Source: Candidatus Rifleibacteriota bacterium
Lineage (GTDB): Bacteria; Muiribacteriota; Ozemobacteria; Ozemobacterales; Ozemobacteraceae
Assembly (NCBI GenBank): GCA_024710355.1
Contig: JANJUX010000041.1
Span: 1 to 64,000, forward strand
Length of the DNA: 64,000 bases
Reading direction: 5' to 3'
Part shown: in pieces, positions 32,516 through 41,518 of the stretch
How positions within the stretch are numbered: the stretch's first letter is position 1
Layout: each line of letters begins with the position of its first letter
Made by a program: the position numbers and the translations under genes
Notes under the pieces: model-generated
What the model saw: only the letters and a program-made list of their open reading frames with translations
Databases searched by the model: none
Told to the model about the DNA's origin: nothing

Positions 32516-34789
32516 ATGCCGGTAGTTGGCACATCAATGCCCAGAAAAGACGCTCTCGACAAGCTCAGGGGCGTCGCGAAATATATCGATGACTACAGCT
32601 TTTCAGACATTCTGCATGTCGTTACCGTCAGGTCGCAGCACGCTTACGGGCGTCTGATCAAGATCGACAAGTCAGCCGCCGAAAAAATGCCGGGAGTTGT
32701 CGGCGTGATCACCGCTGAACAGGTTCCGGGCAAAAACGCTGTGCCGCTGGTTTTTGACGACGAGCCATTTCTGGCCGAGGGCTATGTCAGATTTCACGGC
32801 GAACCGGTCGCTCTCGTGGTTGCCGAAACACTCGAACAGGCGCAGGAAGCTGCCGGCCATGTCAGAGTCGAAATCGAGCCGCTCAAGCCGGTTCTCGGCA
32901 TCAGAGAAGCGATTGCGCCTGATGCGCCGCGTATCTACAAAGACGACAACATTTTCAGCCGCTACAACGTCTGCAAGGGCAACGCTGAAGAGGCCATGAA
33001 AAAGGCCGTTCACATATTCGAACAGGAATACGAGACCCCGTATCAGGAACACGCTTACCTCGAAACGAACGGCGTCATCGCCGTTCCGGGCCTTGAAGAT
33101 TCGATGACCGTTTATGGCAGCATGCAATGCCCGTTCTACGTGCATGATGCAGTGGCAGCGGCTGCCGGCATCGACCGCAACAAGGCCAGAGTCGTTCAGA
33201 CCACAACTGGTGGTGGCTTTGGCGGCAAGGAAGATTTTCCGTCAGTGGTGGCCGGGCAGGCAACCATTGTTGCCAAACTCTTCAACCGACCGGCAAAGCT
33301 TATCTACAAACGCGAAGAAGATATCATCGCCAGTTCGAAACGCCACCCCGGCCTGATCAAAATGAAGGTCGGCACCGATGAACGCGGCAAAATCGTTGCG
33401 GCTCTCATCGATTACTATGTCGATGGCGGCGCTTACTCGACGCTTACTCCGATCGTTCTCTGGCGCGGCACCGTGCATGCCCTCGGGCCCTACGAATGCG
33501 AAAACATTCATGTAAGGTCTTATGGCGTGGCGACCAATAAGGTTCCGTGCGGTGCCTACCGCGGCTTCGGCTCGCCTCAGGTTATCTTTGCCGGCGAATC
33601 GATGATCGACGAAATCGCGGTCGCCCTCAAGGTAGACCCTCTCGAAATCAGACGCCTGAACGGCTACAAACTGGGCTCAAAAACAGCTACAGGTCAGGTT
33701 CTCGACCAGTCATGCGGCCTGATGGAAACCATCGACAAGGCCCGTGAACGCTCACAGTGGGCTGCTAAATGGCAGGACCCGGCTGACCGCAAAGGCAACG
33801 TCAGAAGAGGCGTCGGCATTTCTTCGGTTTATTACGGCGTCGGTCTTGGCGCCGGCGGCAAGCATCTTGACCGCGTCGGCACCAGCATGACGATCATGAA
33901 AGACGGCTCGGTTCACTGCGCCATCGGCAACGTCGAAATGGGCCAGGGCGCCAGAACTGTACTGGCGCAGATCGCTGCTGATGCACTCGGCGCGCCGTTC
34001 GATCTCGTCAACGTCGTCGAAACAGATACCAACATGGTGCCCGATTCAGGCCCGACCGTGGCCAGTCGCACGACTTTCATGTCAGGCAACTCTCTGATGC
34101 TGGCAGCCGCCGAGTTGAGGCCGCGCCTGCTGCAGGTGGCCGCCGACATGCTCGGCGCCGCTTCGCCAGCCGAAGTTGAGCTGATCGACGGTCAGGCGTT
34201 TCTCATAAAAGACCCGAAAGGCCAAAAGATCGGCTTCAAGGAACTGGCCGCCAAGCTTTACGCTTACCGGCTGATGCCAAGCGCTTTTGGCTGGTTCATC
34301 GCCCCCGATTCTTCTTATGACAAAGAAACCGGACAGGGCAACGCCTATTTCGTTTACAGCTACTGCACTAATATCGCCGAGGTCGAAGTCGACATGGAAA
34401 CCGGCGAATTCAAGGTGATCCGCATAACTTCGGCCCACGACATGGGCAAGGCCATCAACCCGCAGCAGGTCGAGGGGCAGATCGAGGGCGGCACACTGCA
34501 GGGGCTCGGCTACGCAACCATGGAAGAAATCCGCCATGATGCCAACGGCCGCATGCTCAACAACGCTTTCGCAACCTACATCCTGCCAACCACTGAAGAC
34601 ACGCCCGAAATCGACCCGATCATCGTCGAGCACCCCTATGACCGCGGCCCCTATGGCGCCAAAGGCTTTGGCGAAGTGCCGCTGATGGGTGTGGCCCCGG
34701 CCATTTCGAATGCGATTTACAATGCTACCGGCGTCAGAATCCGCCGATTGCCGATCAAGCCCGAAAAGATACTCGGGCTCGAAGACTGA
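32516..34789 (+). CDS. xanthine dehydrogenase/aldehyde oxidase family molybdenum-binding subunit
   Basis: 757 residues, the usual size of the large (molybdopterin) subunit. The N-terminal a/b-hammerhead domain begins GTSMPRKDALDKLRGVAKYI. Cofactor-binding motifs are present: TTTGGGFGGKEDFPSVVAGQ, PCGAYRGFGSPQVIFAGESM, GNVEMGQGARTVLAQIAADA, and the catalytic Glu in YGAKGFGEVPLMGVAPAIS. Enzymes of this family hydroxylate purines, aldehydes or other N-heterocycles. AGGAGG precedes the ATG. No FAD subunit (CoxM-like) or 2Fe-2S subunit (CoxS-like) lies nearby, so electron partners must be elsewhere. Substrate cannot be told. Confidence 0.92.
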   Translation: MPVVGTSMPRKDALDKLRGVAKYIDDYSFSDILHVVTVRSQHAYGRLIKIDKSAAEKMPGVVGVITAEQVPGKNAVPLVFDDEPFLAEGYVRFHGEPVALVVAETLEQAQEAAGHVRVEIEPLKPVLGIREAIAPDAPRIYKDDNIFSRYNVCKGNAEEAMKKAVHIFEQEYETPYQEHAYLETNGVIAVPGLEDSMTVYGSMQCPFYVHDAVAAAAGIDRNKARVVQTTTGGGFGGKEDFPSVVAGQATIVAKLFNRPAKLIYKREEDIIASSKRHPGLIKMKVGTDERGKIVAALIDYYVDGGAYSTLTPIVLWRGTVHALGPYECENIHVRSYGVATNKVPCGAYRGFGSPQVIFAGESMIDEIAVALKVDPLEIRRLNGYKLGSKTATGQVLDQSCGLMETIDKARERSQWAAKWQDPADRKGNVRRGVGISSVYYGVGLGAGGKHLDRVGTSMTIMKDGSVHCAIGNVEMGQGARTVLAQIAADALGAPFDLVNVVETDTNMVPDSGPTVASRTTFMSGNSLMLAAAELRPRLLQVAADMLGAASPAEVELIDGQAFLIKDPKGQKIGFKELAAKLYAYRLMPSAFGWFIAPDSSYDKETGQGNAYFVYSYCTNIAEVEVDMETGEFKVIRITSAHDMGKAINPQQVEGQIEGGTLQGLGYATMEEIRHDANGRMLNNAFATYILPTTEDTPEIDPIIVEHPYDRGPYGAKGFGEVPLMGVAPAISNAIYNATGVRIRRLPIKPEKILGLED

Positions 34790-34806
34790 GTTGAAGCGAA
34801 TCAAGC

Positions 34807-36045
34807 ATGACAGAAGTAAATATTGCAGCTTCAGTACAGCAGGCACGGGCTCCGGTTGAATGGAATCGGATAGCGGCGCTGGTCGCAACCGTTGCGGTTC
34901 TATTTTTCTTTACCCGTTCAGCGCCTTTTCCGGCCCAGACATTCTGGGATCTGACGCTGGCACGCGATTTCGACCTGTCGCTCGGCTGGGTTTTCTTTCC
35001 TGAGTCGCTCGCATTGACGATCGCTGACTCGAGCGCCTCACTGCTCGGTTTAAAAGCAGTATTTCATATAGCCTACTTTCTGCTGTGCTGCATTCTCTGC
35101 ACCTGGGTCTTCAAGAGCCGCGAAATACTGCCGGGCATAATTTTTCTGGCGGTATTCGCCCTGTCGATGCAGGCGTTTTTGAGTCTGCGCATGCTTCTGA
35201 CCCTGATCTTTGTCGCCGGGACCATTACGATTCTCGACAACAATCGACTGAAAAATCATTTTGGCCTGGTGTTGATTCCGATTACTGCGGCTGCGAGCGG
35301 GCTTGGCCTCAACGGCTGGCTGCTGGTGGCTCTGGTTGCCTGTCACGCTTTTTACAACGACCATTACAGCCCGACTTTGGCTCTCTGTGCATTGATCGGG
35401 CTGCTGTTCTTTCCGGAAGGGGCAGCAAGCTCGGTTGATGCAGGTTCGGTTCTTTCCTGGAATTTCATGCCCGAAAATGACATGCAGATCATGTATCTGC
35501 TGGCCGGCATCTTTCTGCTGATCACTTTAGCGATGCTGGGGCGACTGGCACACGAAGACATGCCAAATCTGTTCTTTTATGCCATCACCGGGTTCATGGC
35601 TCTGATAAGCCCGGCGGCTCTGCCGGTTTTTGTGCTGATGGGGCTGACCATTCTGCTCAAATGCTTTTCAGAGATCGAGCCGTTGCCACTCAATTACCAT
35701 CTGATCGGCATTATTTTTCTGACAGCCATCGTGCATCTGTTTCTGTTCGTTAACCCGTTCGGCTTCAAACTCAACCCGACGGTGCGCGGGCAACTCGGAA
35801 AGAACCTTTCACCGCTGCTCGAGGGTTATGTCGAGGAACAGACCATTCTTAATCACGAAATCGGCGAACTGGCCTGGAAAGGCCTGGTATCAGTGAACCA
35901 GGAAGACCTGAGACGCATAGCACTGATAAAAGAGTGGAAACTGCGTCGCAACGGCAGCGGCGAATTCGACCTGCGCCCGAAGGAGCAGTTGAATGCCGCC
36001 CAGTCAGAGGCTACCGAAGCAACTGAAGCGCCACTGATCGACTGA
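34807..36045 (+). CDS. polytopic membrane protein, unknown function
   Basis: 412 residues. At least nine hydrophobic segments run from about residue 20 to 325, e.g. IAALVATVAVLFFFTRSA, VFHIAYFLLCCILCTWVF, GLVLIPITAAASGLGLNGWL, LTILLKCFSEIEPLPLNYH and LIGIIFLTAIVHLFLFVNPF. A soluble C-terminal tail of about 85 residues ends in a Glu/Ala-rich stretch. The topology resembles GT-C type or O-antigen-like membrane enzymes but no catalytic motif is seen. It starts 17 bases after the molybdenum hydroxylase stop and may be cotranscribed. Ends at a strong bidirectional terminator. Confidence 0.7.
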   Translation: MTEVNIAASVQQARAPVEWNRIAALVATVAVLFFFTRSAPFPAQTFWDLTLARDFDLSLGWVFFPESLALTIADSSASLLGLKAVFHIAYFLLCCILCTWVFKSREILPGIIFLAVFALSMQAFLSLRMLLTLIFVAGTITILDNNRLKNHFGLVLIPITAAASGLGLNGWLLVALVACHAFYNDHYSPTLALCALIGLLFFPEGAASSVDAGSVLSWNFMPENDMQIMYLLAGIFLLITLAMLGRLAHEDMPNLFFYAITGFMALISPAALPVFVLMGLTILLKCFSEIEPLPLNYHLIGIIFLTAIVHLFLFVNPFGFKLNPTVRGQLGKNLSPLLEGYVEEQTILNHEIGELAWKGLVSVNQEDLRRIALIKEWKLRRNGSGEFDLRPKEQLNAAQSEATEATEAPLID

Positions 36046-36068
36046 AGTTTAAATTTATCGGTTTACGG

Positions 36069-36118
36069 CTCAAAGCAAAGGGCCCGTATCACAAGTGATA
36101 CGGGCCCTTTGCTTTGAG
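36069..36118. terminator. 24-bp perfect inverted repeat, bidirectional terminator
   Basis: Arms 36069-36092 and 36095-36118 are perfectly complementary, with only 2 bases between. The arms have a GC-rich core GGGCCCGTATCAC flanked by CTTTGCTTTGAG-type A/T-rich ends. It lies between two convergent genes (stops at 36045 and 36124). Confidence 0.85.
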
Positions 36119-36123
36119 AACGG

Positions 36124-37650
36124 TCAGATCAGGGGGCGCAGCCACTGCAGCTTGCGCAGGCGGTTCATCTTTTTAACGGTTTCGCTCTTCACATGATCTT
36201 CGGGGCCGACTCTTTTAACGATGCGGCCTTCGCTGTCGCGTTCGAGGCGGTATTCGATGATATTCTTTTTCATCAGATTGAAGATGCGATTGCGGGTCAT
36301 CTGAGCGAAAGGCTTGTCGTGAATTGCGGCGACGACTTCAGAGTTAACCTGTTCGCTGAGGGGATCCATGTTGTAGGAGCCAACGATAGTTACCAGACCG
36401 TCGAAAACGAAGATCTTGGCATGCAGACGCTCATTCTGGCTCGGAGCGACAAACAGGCGTGCGGTTGGCATGTCGGTCAGCATTCTTTCCCAGTCGTTCA
36501 TCAAAAAGGCCTGCGGAAACAGCGAGTCGGTCGATTCGGCGCTGTTGGTATGGAAAACGATTTTAACACCGCGCTGAGCAGCGCGTTTGAGTGCGGCTTC
36601 AACTTCGGGAGTAATGACCAGGTAAGGATTCTGCATGATCACTTCACTGCGGCAAGCTTCGATCATCTTGAGAATAGTCGGAGTGATACCATTGAGCGGC
36701 CCAACGTAAGAATGCTTGTCGAGAATCTTGACCGGTTTCTGGCGTTCGCCTCTGAACAGGTCAAACGCGGCATAAGAGCTGATACCCTTGAACAGGGTGA
36801 TTTCTTTGTTCATTTCGACAAGGGCTTTTTCGAGGTCTTTTGAGAGATTCAGTTTTGTGGGGTCAAACAGGCCACGGCCCTGCATGTAGCGACTCATGAC
36901 GCGATAAGCCAGATCGACTTTTGCCAGCTGGTCTTTGAAGTTTACGGCGTCAGCCTTGACCACAGAATTTTTCAGGTAGTTCCATTCGTCATCGAAGGCG
37001 GCTTTAAGCTGTTTTGCAACATGTTCACCCTGCATGAGAACGTCGGCATCGTTGTAAACGATGTCATTTTCGCCGTTCTGGGCAAAGTAATCGGCGCCGA
37101 TGTTGCGGCCGCCGATGATGGTGGTCAAACCATCGCAGATGATGATTTTGTCATGGTTTGAAGCCACGACTTTTTTGAAATCAGTGAAAGCGGAGAGCAG
37201 AGATTTGCTGACTGAATTATAGAGTTTGATCTGAACATTCGGGAAAGCAGCAAGTTCTTCGATCTTGTCGGGCATCTTGCTCATGTAAGGCATGCGGTAG
37301 ACGCGCCCGTCGATCATCAGGCGGATTTTCACGCCGAGACGGGCTTTTTTAAGCAGCAGACCGATGAAGGCCTGACCGAAGATGTCTTTATCAACGATGT
37401 AATATGTGCAATCGATGGTATCGCGCGCCTCTTCGATCATTTTCCAGCGTGAATACCAGGCCTCGTCGTTGGCGGTTATCAGGCGCACCCTGGTCGGTTC
37501 ATAGCGACCGCCGACTTTGATGGCGTCGAACACATCTGACAGACTGCTGTTATCAGGAACCGGCCGGTAAGGTACACTGGCGTAAACAGCAGAACAAAGC
37601 AGACAAAGCATCAGACCAACAAATAAAACTGACCTGAAAATATTTTTCAT
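36124..37650 (-). CDS. exported phospholipase D-like protein (cardiolipin synthase type)
   Basis: 508 residues with signal peptide/anchor SVLFVGLMLCLLCSAVYA. Two HxK-x4-D motifs mark the PLD superfamily: HDKIIICDGLTTIIGGRNIG (about residue 163) and HAKIFVFDGLVTIVGSYNMD (about 425). Between them sit TIDCTYYIVDKDIFGQAFIG and LKMIEACRSEVIMQNPYLVI, as in cardiolipin synthases and Nuc-type phosphodiesterases. It could transfer phosphatidyl groups or hydrolyse phosphodiesters in the periplasm or at the membrane. GGAGAACCAT precedes the ATG. Apparently monocistronic. Confidence 0.88.
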   Translation of the reverse strand: MKNIFRSVLFVGLMLCLLCSAVYASVPYRPVPDNSSLSDVFDAIKVGGRYEPTRVRLITANDEAWYSRWKMIEEARDTIDCTYYIVDKDIFGQAFIGLLLKKARLGVKIRLMIDGRVYRMPYMSKMPDKIEELAAFPNVQIKLYNSVSKSLLSAFTDFKKVVASNHDKIIICDGLTTIIGGRNIGADYFAQNGENDIVYNDADVLMQGEHVAKQLKAAFDDEWNYLKNSVVKADAVNFKDQLAKVDLAYRVMSRYMQGRGLFDPTKLNLSKDLEKALVEMNKEITLFKGISSYAAFDLFRGERQKPVKILDKHSYVGPLNGITPTILKMIEACRSEVIMQNPYLVITPEVEAALKRAAQRGVKIVFHTNSAESTDSLFPQAFLMNDWERMLTDMPTARLFVAPSQNERLHAKIFVFDGLVTIVGSYNMDPLSEQVNSEVVAAIHDKPFAQMTRNRIFNLMKKNIIEYRLERDSEGRIVKRVGPEDHVKSETVKKMNRLRKLQWLRPLI

Positions 37651-37828
37651 ATGGTTCTCCGCGTCGAGATTCTTTTAATTCTAATTTTTTTACCTCTATG
37701 TAGCAAGTAGCTGTACAACCTTTTTGCTGTTAAAATTGAAATCAGCCTGAAAAATCCTGAAATGTCAAACAAATCGCCGCTTACCACAGGGCAGGCAAAG
37801 TGAAATTTTCGACATTGAAAGGATTGCC

Positions 37829-38383
37829 ATGAACAACGATTTACAGACCACAGAAAACACCCAGGAAGCAGCAGCCGAAGCTCTTGAAATCGACCCGTTA
37901 AAAATGCAGGCCTTCAAAAACGAACTTGAAGGGCAGCAGAATCTGCCGATGGCTCTTGTGGCCGGCCTGGCTTCGGCAGTTGTCGGTGCCGCCATCTGGG
38001 CCGGTGTTACGGTTCTTACCAAATATCAGATCGGCTGGATGGCGATTGCGGTTGGTGTTCTGGTCGGGCTCGCGGTCGGCAAAGCCGGCAAAGGCATCTC
38101 ACCGGTATTCGGCTGGCTTGGCGGTTTTTTCGCATTTCTGGGCTGCGCCATCGGCAATCTTCTCTCTGTCTGTGGCTTCATAGCCATTCAAGAATCTCTG
38201 CCATTTTTAGAAATGGCCGCCAATCTGCTCTCGCAGCCCTCTATCGCTTTCCAGGTCATGAAAGCGACTTTCAACCCCATGGATGTTCTTTTTTACGCAC
38301 TGGCAATTTATGAAGGTTACAGTTTTTCCTTCAGACAGATCACCGAGCAGGAACTGGCAAGCCTGGTCGTCGATCGCCCCTGA
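37829..38383 (+). CDS. four-helix membrane protein, unknown function
   Basis: 184 residues. A soluble acidic N-terminus of about 40 residues (QTTENTQEAAAEALEIDPLK) is followed by about four membrane segments: MALVAGLASAVVGAAIWAGV, WMAIAVGVLVGLAVGKAG, FGWLGGFFAFLGCAIGNLLS and a weaker one near FNPMDVLFYALAIYEG. AAAGGA precedes the ATG. The Gly-rich helices and the size resemble small integral proteins that often follow zinc-ribbon domains, but no zinc motif is present. It converges on lpxK with no clear terminator between. Confidence 0.65.
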   Translation: MNNDLQTTENTQEAAAEALEIDPLKMQAFKNELEGQQNLPMALVAGLASAVVGAAIWAGVTVLTKYQIGWMAIAVGVLVGLAVGKAGKGISPVFGWLGGFFAFLGCAIGNLLSVCGFIAIQESLPFLEMAANLLSQPSIAFQVMKATFNPMDVLFYALAIYEGYSFSFRQITEQELASLVVDRP

Positions 38384-38403
38384 CAATCAGTAATCATCGA
38401 GGC

Positions 38404-39417
38404 TCACTCAGCCAGTTTGATGCCATGAGCTGCTAATTCAGAAGTGAAAGTCTGCCCTGAAACCGGCAGGGTCCTTATGCGCAGGGTAAGGACGCGCATC
38501 TGTTCCGCGATTTCCGGCGAAATCTTGCAAAAATCCTTTTCGGTGCAGACCAGGCGTAGATTGCTCTGCGCAGCTTTTGCAGCAAGAGTCTGCAGTTCTG
38601 CGGCGGTAAAACGGTGGTGATCTCTGAACTCGGCATTATCAACAAGGTTCAGGCCAAGGCTGCGCAGCTGACTGTAGAAGCCGGCCGGGCGCCCGATCGC
38701 CGAAAAGGCCAGAAATCGTTCTTCTTTTCCGGCATCTATTCTGTTACCACACCAGTCATACAGACCATCGCACAGGGTTTGCACCCTGATTACCGGCACT
38801 TTCGGAGCCTGCTGTTTCAGCCAGCTCAGCCATTCTGCCTGCTTTTCTGCCGGAGCGGTTTCGCATCTGGTCAAAAGAACTGCCTGCGCCTGCCGCAGGC
38901 GCCAGGCGGGCTCACGCAAGCGACCGGCCGGGATCAGCTGCGCCTCAGAAAAATCAGCCATCGCGTCAAACAGCACCAGATCGATATCTTTATGAAGACG
39001 GCGATATTGAAAACCATCATCAAGAAGCATCAGTTCTGGCTTAAAGCGTTTTTCCGCGATTATCGCCGCATGGTGACGATTCTTGCCGAGAAAAATCGGA
39101 ACCTCAGGAAATCTGGAATTGAGAAGCAGCGCTTCGTCGGTCAGTTCAGACGGATGCGGTCCCCTGCCCTGCAGATGGTAAAAACTGCGTTCCCAGGGGC
39201 TGCGATAGCCGCGAGAGAGAACGCAGCAGCGATGTTGCTTCAACTCATCGAGCAGCTCGAACAGCACAGGGGTTTTGCCGGTGCCGCCCATACTCAGGTT
39301 ACCAACCGAGATAACACGGGCCTGCGGGCGATATTTAAGAAAATCGAAGATCGCAAAGAAAATTCGTTCAGCGGCGGTCAAGCTGCCGTAAATCTTTGTC
39401 AGGTATGCCAGCATCAT
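38404..39417 (-). CDS. lpxK: tetraacyldisaccharide 4'-kinase LpxK
   Basis: 337 residues, normal length. It phosphorylates the 4' position of the lipid A precursor at the inner membrane. A hydrophobic N-terminal segment is followed by SVGNLSMGGTGKTPVLFELL, the LpxK Walker A (GGTGKTP near 44-50), then LSRGYRS, PIFLGKNRHHAA and LMLLDDGFQYRRLHKDIDLV, the diagnostic DDGFQ motif. The ATG overlaps the stop of the upstream csaB-like gene by one base (TAATG). Its presence is good evidence for a lipid A-containing outer membrane. Confidence 0.96.
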   Translation of the reverse strand: MMLAYLTKIYGSLTAAERIFFAIFDFLKYRPQARVISVGNLSMGGTGKTPVLFELLDELKQHRCCVLSRGYRSPWERSFYHLQGRGPHPSELTDEALLLNSRFPEVPIFLGKNRHHAAIIAEKRFKPELMLLDDGFQYRRLHKDIDLVLFDAMADFSEAQLIPAGRLREPAWRLRQAQAVLLTRCETAPAEKQAEWLSWLKQQAPKVPVIRVQTLCDGLYDWCGNRIDAGKEERFLAFSAIGRPAGFYSQLRSLGLNLVDNAEFRDHHRFTAAELQTLAAKAAQSNLRLVCTEKDFCKISPEIAEQMRVLTLRIRTLPVSGQTFTSELAAHGIKLAE

Positions 39418-40370
39418 TAACCCTGCGCCAGCATGGCTTCGAAAGCCACCCGCATTTTCTGCAGTCTTGCTTCGTTTTCGGCGCAGAAACCCGGGCGGGC
39501 CTGGCGAAAATCGGCGACCTGGTTCTGCTGCAGAATCTGAATTCCGGCGTCAACGGCCAGTTCCATGACTTTGGTATCGTATGCGGCCAGTTTAACTGGC
39601 AGACCCGCTCTGATCATTGCAAGACCGGCATGGTAACGCATCGCCAGGCCATGCGAAAGGTTACTGCAGGCTTCGGCAAATTCAGTGAATGAGGTCGGTC
39701 TGACGATTGACGCGCCTGGGGCCATTTGTCTGATTGCCGTCATGTCATCGCGGCGGGCGGCCAGACCTATTATCTGGCGTTCGTTGTGGCGAAGCTGGTG
39801 TGCCACGAGATCGGTAAAATTGCCTGATTTCCAGGGCCTGAGATTCAGACCGAGCGGGCCATTCAGCCTCGGCTCGGCCTGCCATCTGACCGGGAAAATC
39901 CACGACCAGTCAGCGCCGAATTCAGCCTTTATCGGGCCAAGCTCGTCAAACAGCTTTATCGACTCGATATCTCGCAGCCAGGCATGGCTGACGCGGCGAA
40001 GAGCTCTGCTGACAATAGTGCGGGCCCAGCGACTGCGCAGCGGGCCAACTCCGGCACCCCAGAGCGAGGTTTTGCAACCCATGGCGGCAGCGGCGACAAG
40101 ACGCAGCGCAAACCAGGTTACCCCTTCAAATGACCAGTCCTGAAGAATTCCACCGGAAAACACGGCATGACGACTTTCGGCGGCGGCCTGCAAATATGCC
40201 GGCCATGAAAGCAGTCCACGGCGGCGAATCGGTGCGGCTGACCCCTGTGCCAGCGAACCGCTGGTAACGGCAGCACTGCTGCCGGCGGGCAGACAGCTGC
40301 AGATGGCCTGCAGAATCGTTTCGTCACCGAGATTGCCTTCGCCAAAAAAGCCGGTAATCAGAATTTTCAT
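39417..40370 (-). CDS. csaB: polysaccharide pyruvyl transferase, CsaB-like
   Basis: 317 residues. The N-terminus MKILITGFFGEGNLGDETIL is the polysaccharide pyruvyl transferase signature (G-x-x-G-x-x-N-x-GDE). Further CsaB-type segments are CKTSLWGAGVGPLRSRWART, RALRRVSHAWLRDIESIKLF and GLAMRYHAGLAMIRAGLPVK, the last matching the H-x-x-I/M conserved C-terminal motif. CsaB adds ketal-pyruvate to cell-wall polymers, which in Gram-positives binds S-layer proteins. In this Gram-negative context it sits between lpxK and glycosyltransferases, so a surface glycan is the likely target. Symbol reflects family only. Confidence 0.82.
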   Translation of the reverse strand: MKILITGFFGEGNLGDETILQAICSCLPAGSSAAVTSGSLAQGSAAPIRRRGLLSWPAYLQAAAESRHAVFSGGILQDWSFEGVTWFALRLVAAAAMGCKTSLWGAGVGPLRSRWARTIVSRALRRVSHAWLRDIESIKLFDELGPIKAEFGADWSWIFPVRWQAEPRLNGPLGLNLRPWKSGNFTDLVAHQLRHNERQIIGLAARRDDMTAIRQMAPGASIVRPTSFTEFAEACSNLSHGLAMRYHAGLAMIRAGLPVKLAAYDTKVMELAVDAGIQILQQNQVADFRQARPGFCAENEARLQKMRVAFEAMLAQG

Positions 40371-40420
40371 AGGCGATATACTGACTTAAATTACCTGCAA
40401 CGTCAAGCAACCCGCAAAAG

Positions 40421-41518
40421 TCACAGCAGACGGGCAAGGATTGGGGTGAGCCTGTCCTTCCAGACGGGTATGTGACCGGCGAAAGGCTTTGATGCTGATC
40501 GATACTCTTTGAGAGCTGCAACGGCGGCAGCAGGATTCGCGATAAAACGGCTGATAATCAGGTTACTGTGAAGAGGAACCAGATCTGGGGCCCAGACCTC
40601 AAGGCCGCAGGCAGTGTATTCATAGGCCTTGATCGGGTCGACACCCTTTATTAGAGGCAAATCGCGAAATGGGATCAGACCGACGTCGCATTTAACCAGA
40701 AGCTGTATCAAATCGCTGTGGTTGAGATGCCCATGATTCTTAACGTTCGGAAGCTGCAGCAGCTCATAAAATGCGTTGCCACGGCCAATTCCAGCGATGT
40801 GCAATTCGACAGCATCGAGACAGGCAAGCATCTTGAGCCACTCACAATCGACCCACTCGTAGTGAGCACCGGATGAAACCAGTCTGATTGGCGACTGAGC
40901 AGAATCACCGGTTATTTCGGCCGATAACCGGCGGCGGGGCGCAGCCATCTGTCCCTGAGCAAGAAAAGCTTCAGAGCAGGCATTGGGTGCGAGAACGATC
41001 TTATCGCGACGGCTGATGATGGATTCAGCAAGAAACGGGTGCGAAACACTTATCAGACAGGCATTTTCTTCGATTTCAGCTTCGTAGCGGCGCCATACAG
41101 ATTTTTTCTGCCCTGGAAAGCTGCCATGCAGGTCACAGCGGTCATAGAGAATGCGGGCCCATGATAATTCTGTGAGAGCAGCCAGGGAGGGCTCAGCAAG
41201 CCAGAGAATTGCCTGTGAAATGCTGCAATCAAGCTGTTTTTTTAACAATTTCTCGGCGAGCCGGCAGACAATTCTTTGCAAAGCCGGAACAGATGAAACT
41301 TTAAACGGCACCCTGAGTTTTAGAACCGTCAGGCGGTCAACGACATTCTCGGCTACAACCGACCAGCCAGGGCTGATAAAGGGCTCGACGAAAAAGACCC
41401 GAAAGCCCAGCGCCGCGAGTTCGCGCGCAAAAGCCTGGTGACGCTGCTGCAACCGCGAAAAAATTACCGGCGCCACAAAAACAACTGTCGATAAAGAAGC
41501 CGGGGCTTTTAAGAACAA
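40421..41518 (-). CDS. GT4-like glycosyltransferase
   Basis: 365 residues. GT-B fold features: N-terminal VVFVAPVIFSRLQQRHQAFA and GFRVFFVEPFISPGWSVVAE; a middle DLHGSFPGQKKSVWRRYEAE; and C-terminal VKNHGHLNHSDLIQLLVKCD, VGLIPFRDLPLIKGVDPIKA and YEYTACGLEVWAPDLVPL, where the K-x-x-EY pattern matches the E-x7-E region of family 4-type enzymes. Similar proteins are annotated as teichuronic or capsular glycosyltransferases. The start overlaps the end of the double glycosyltransferase gene by 10 bases, so they are coupled. Confidence 0.82.
   Translation of the reverse strand: MFLKAPASLSTVVFVAPVIFSRLQQRHQAFARELAALGFRVFFVEPFISPGWSVVAENVVDRLTVLKLRVPFKVSSVPALQRIVCRLAEKLLKKQLDCSISQAILWLAEPSLAALTELSWARILYDRCDLHGSFPGQKKSVWRRYEAEIEENACLISVSHPFLAESIISRRDKIVLAPNACSEAFLAQGQMAAPRRRLSAEITGDSAQSPIRLVSSGAHYEWVDCEWLKMLACLDAVELHIAGIGRGNAFYELLQLPNVKNHGHLNHSDLIQLLVKCDVGLIPFRDLPLIKGVDPIKAYEYTACGLEVWAPDLVPLHSNLIISRFIANPAAAVAALKEYRSASKPFAGHIPVWKDRLTPILARLL

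Noticed and set aside
34082..34888. Minus-strand frame of 268 codons
   Set aside because: Antisense to the end of the molybdenum hydroxylase, which has all family motifs.
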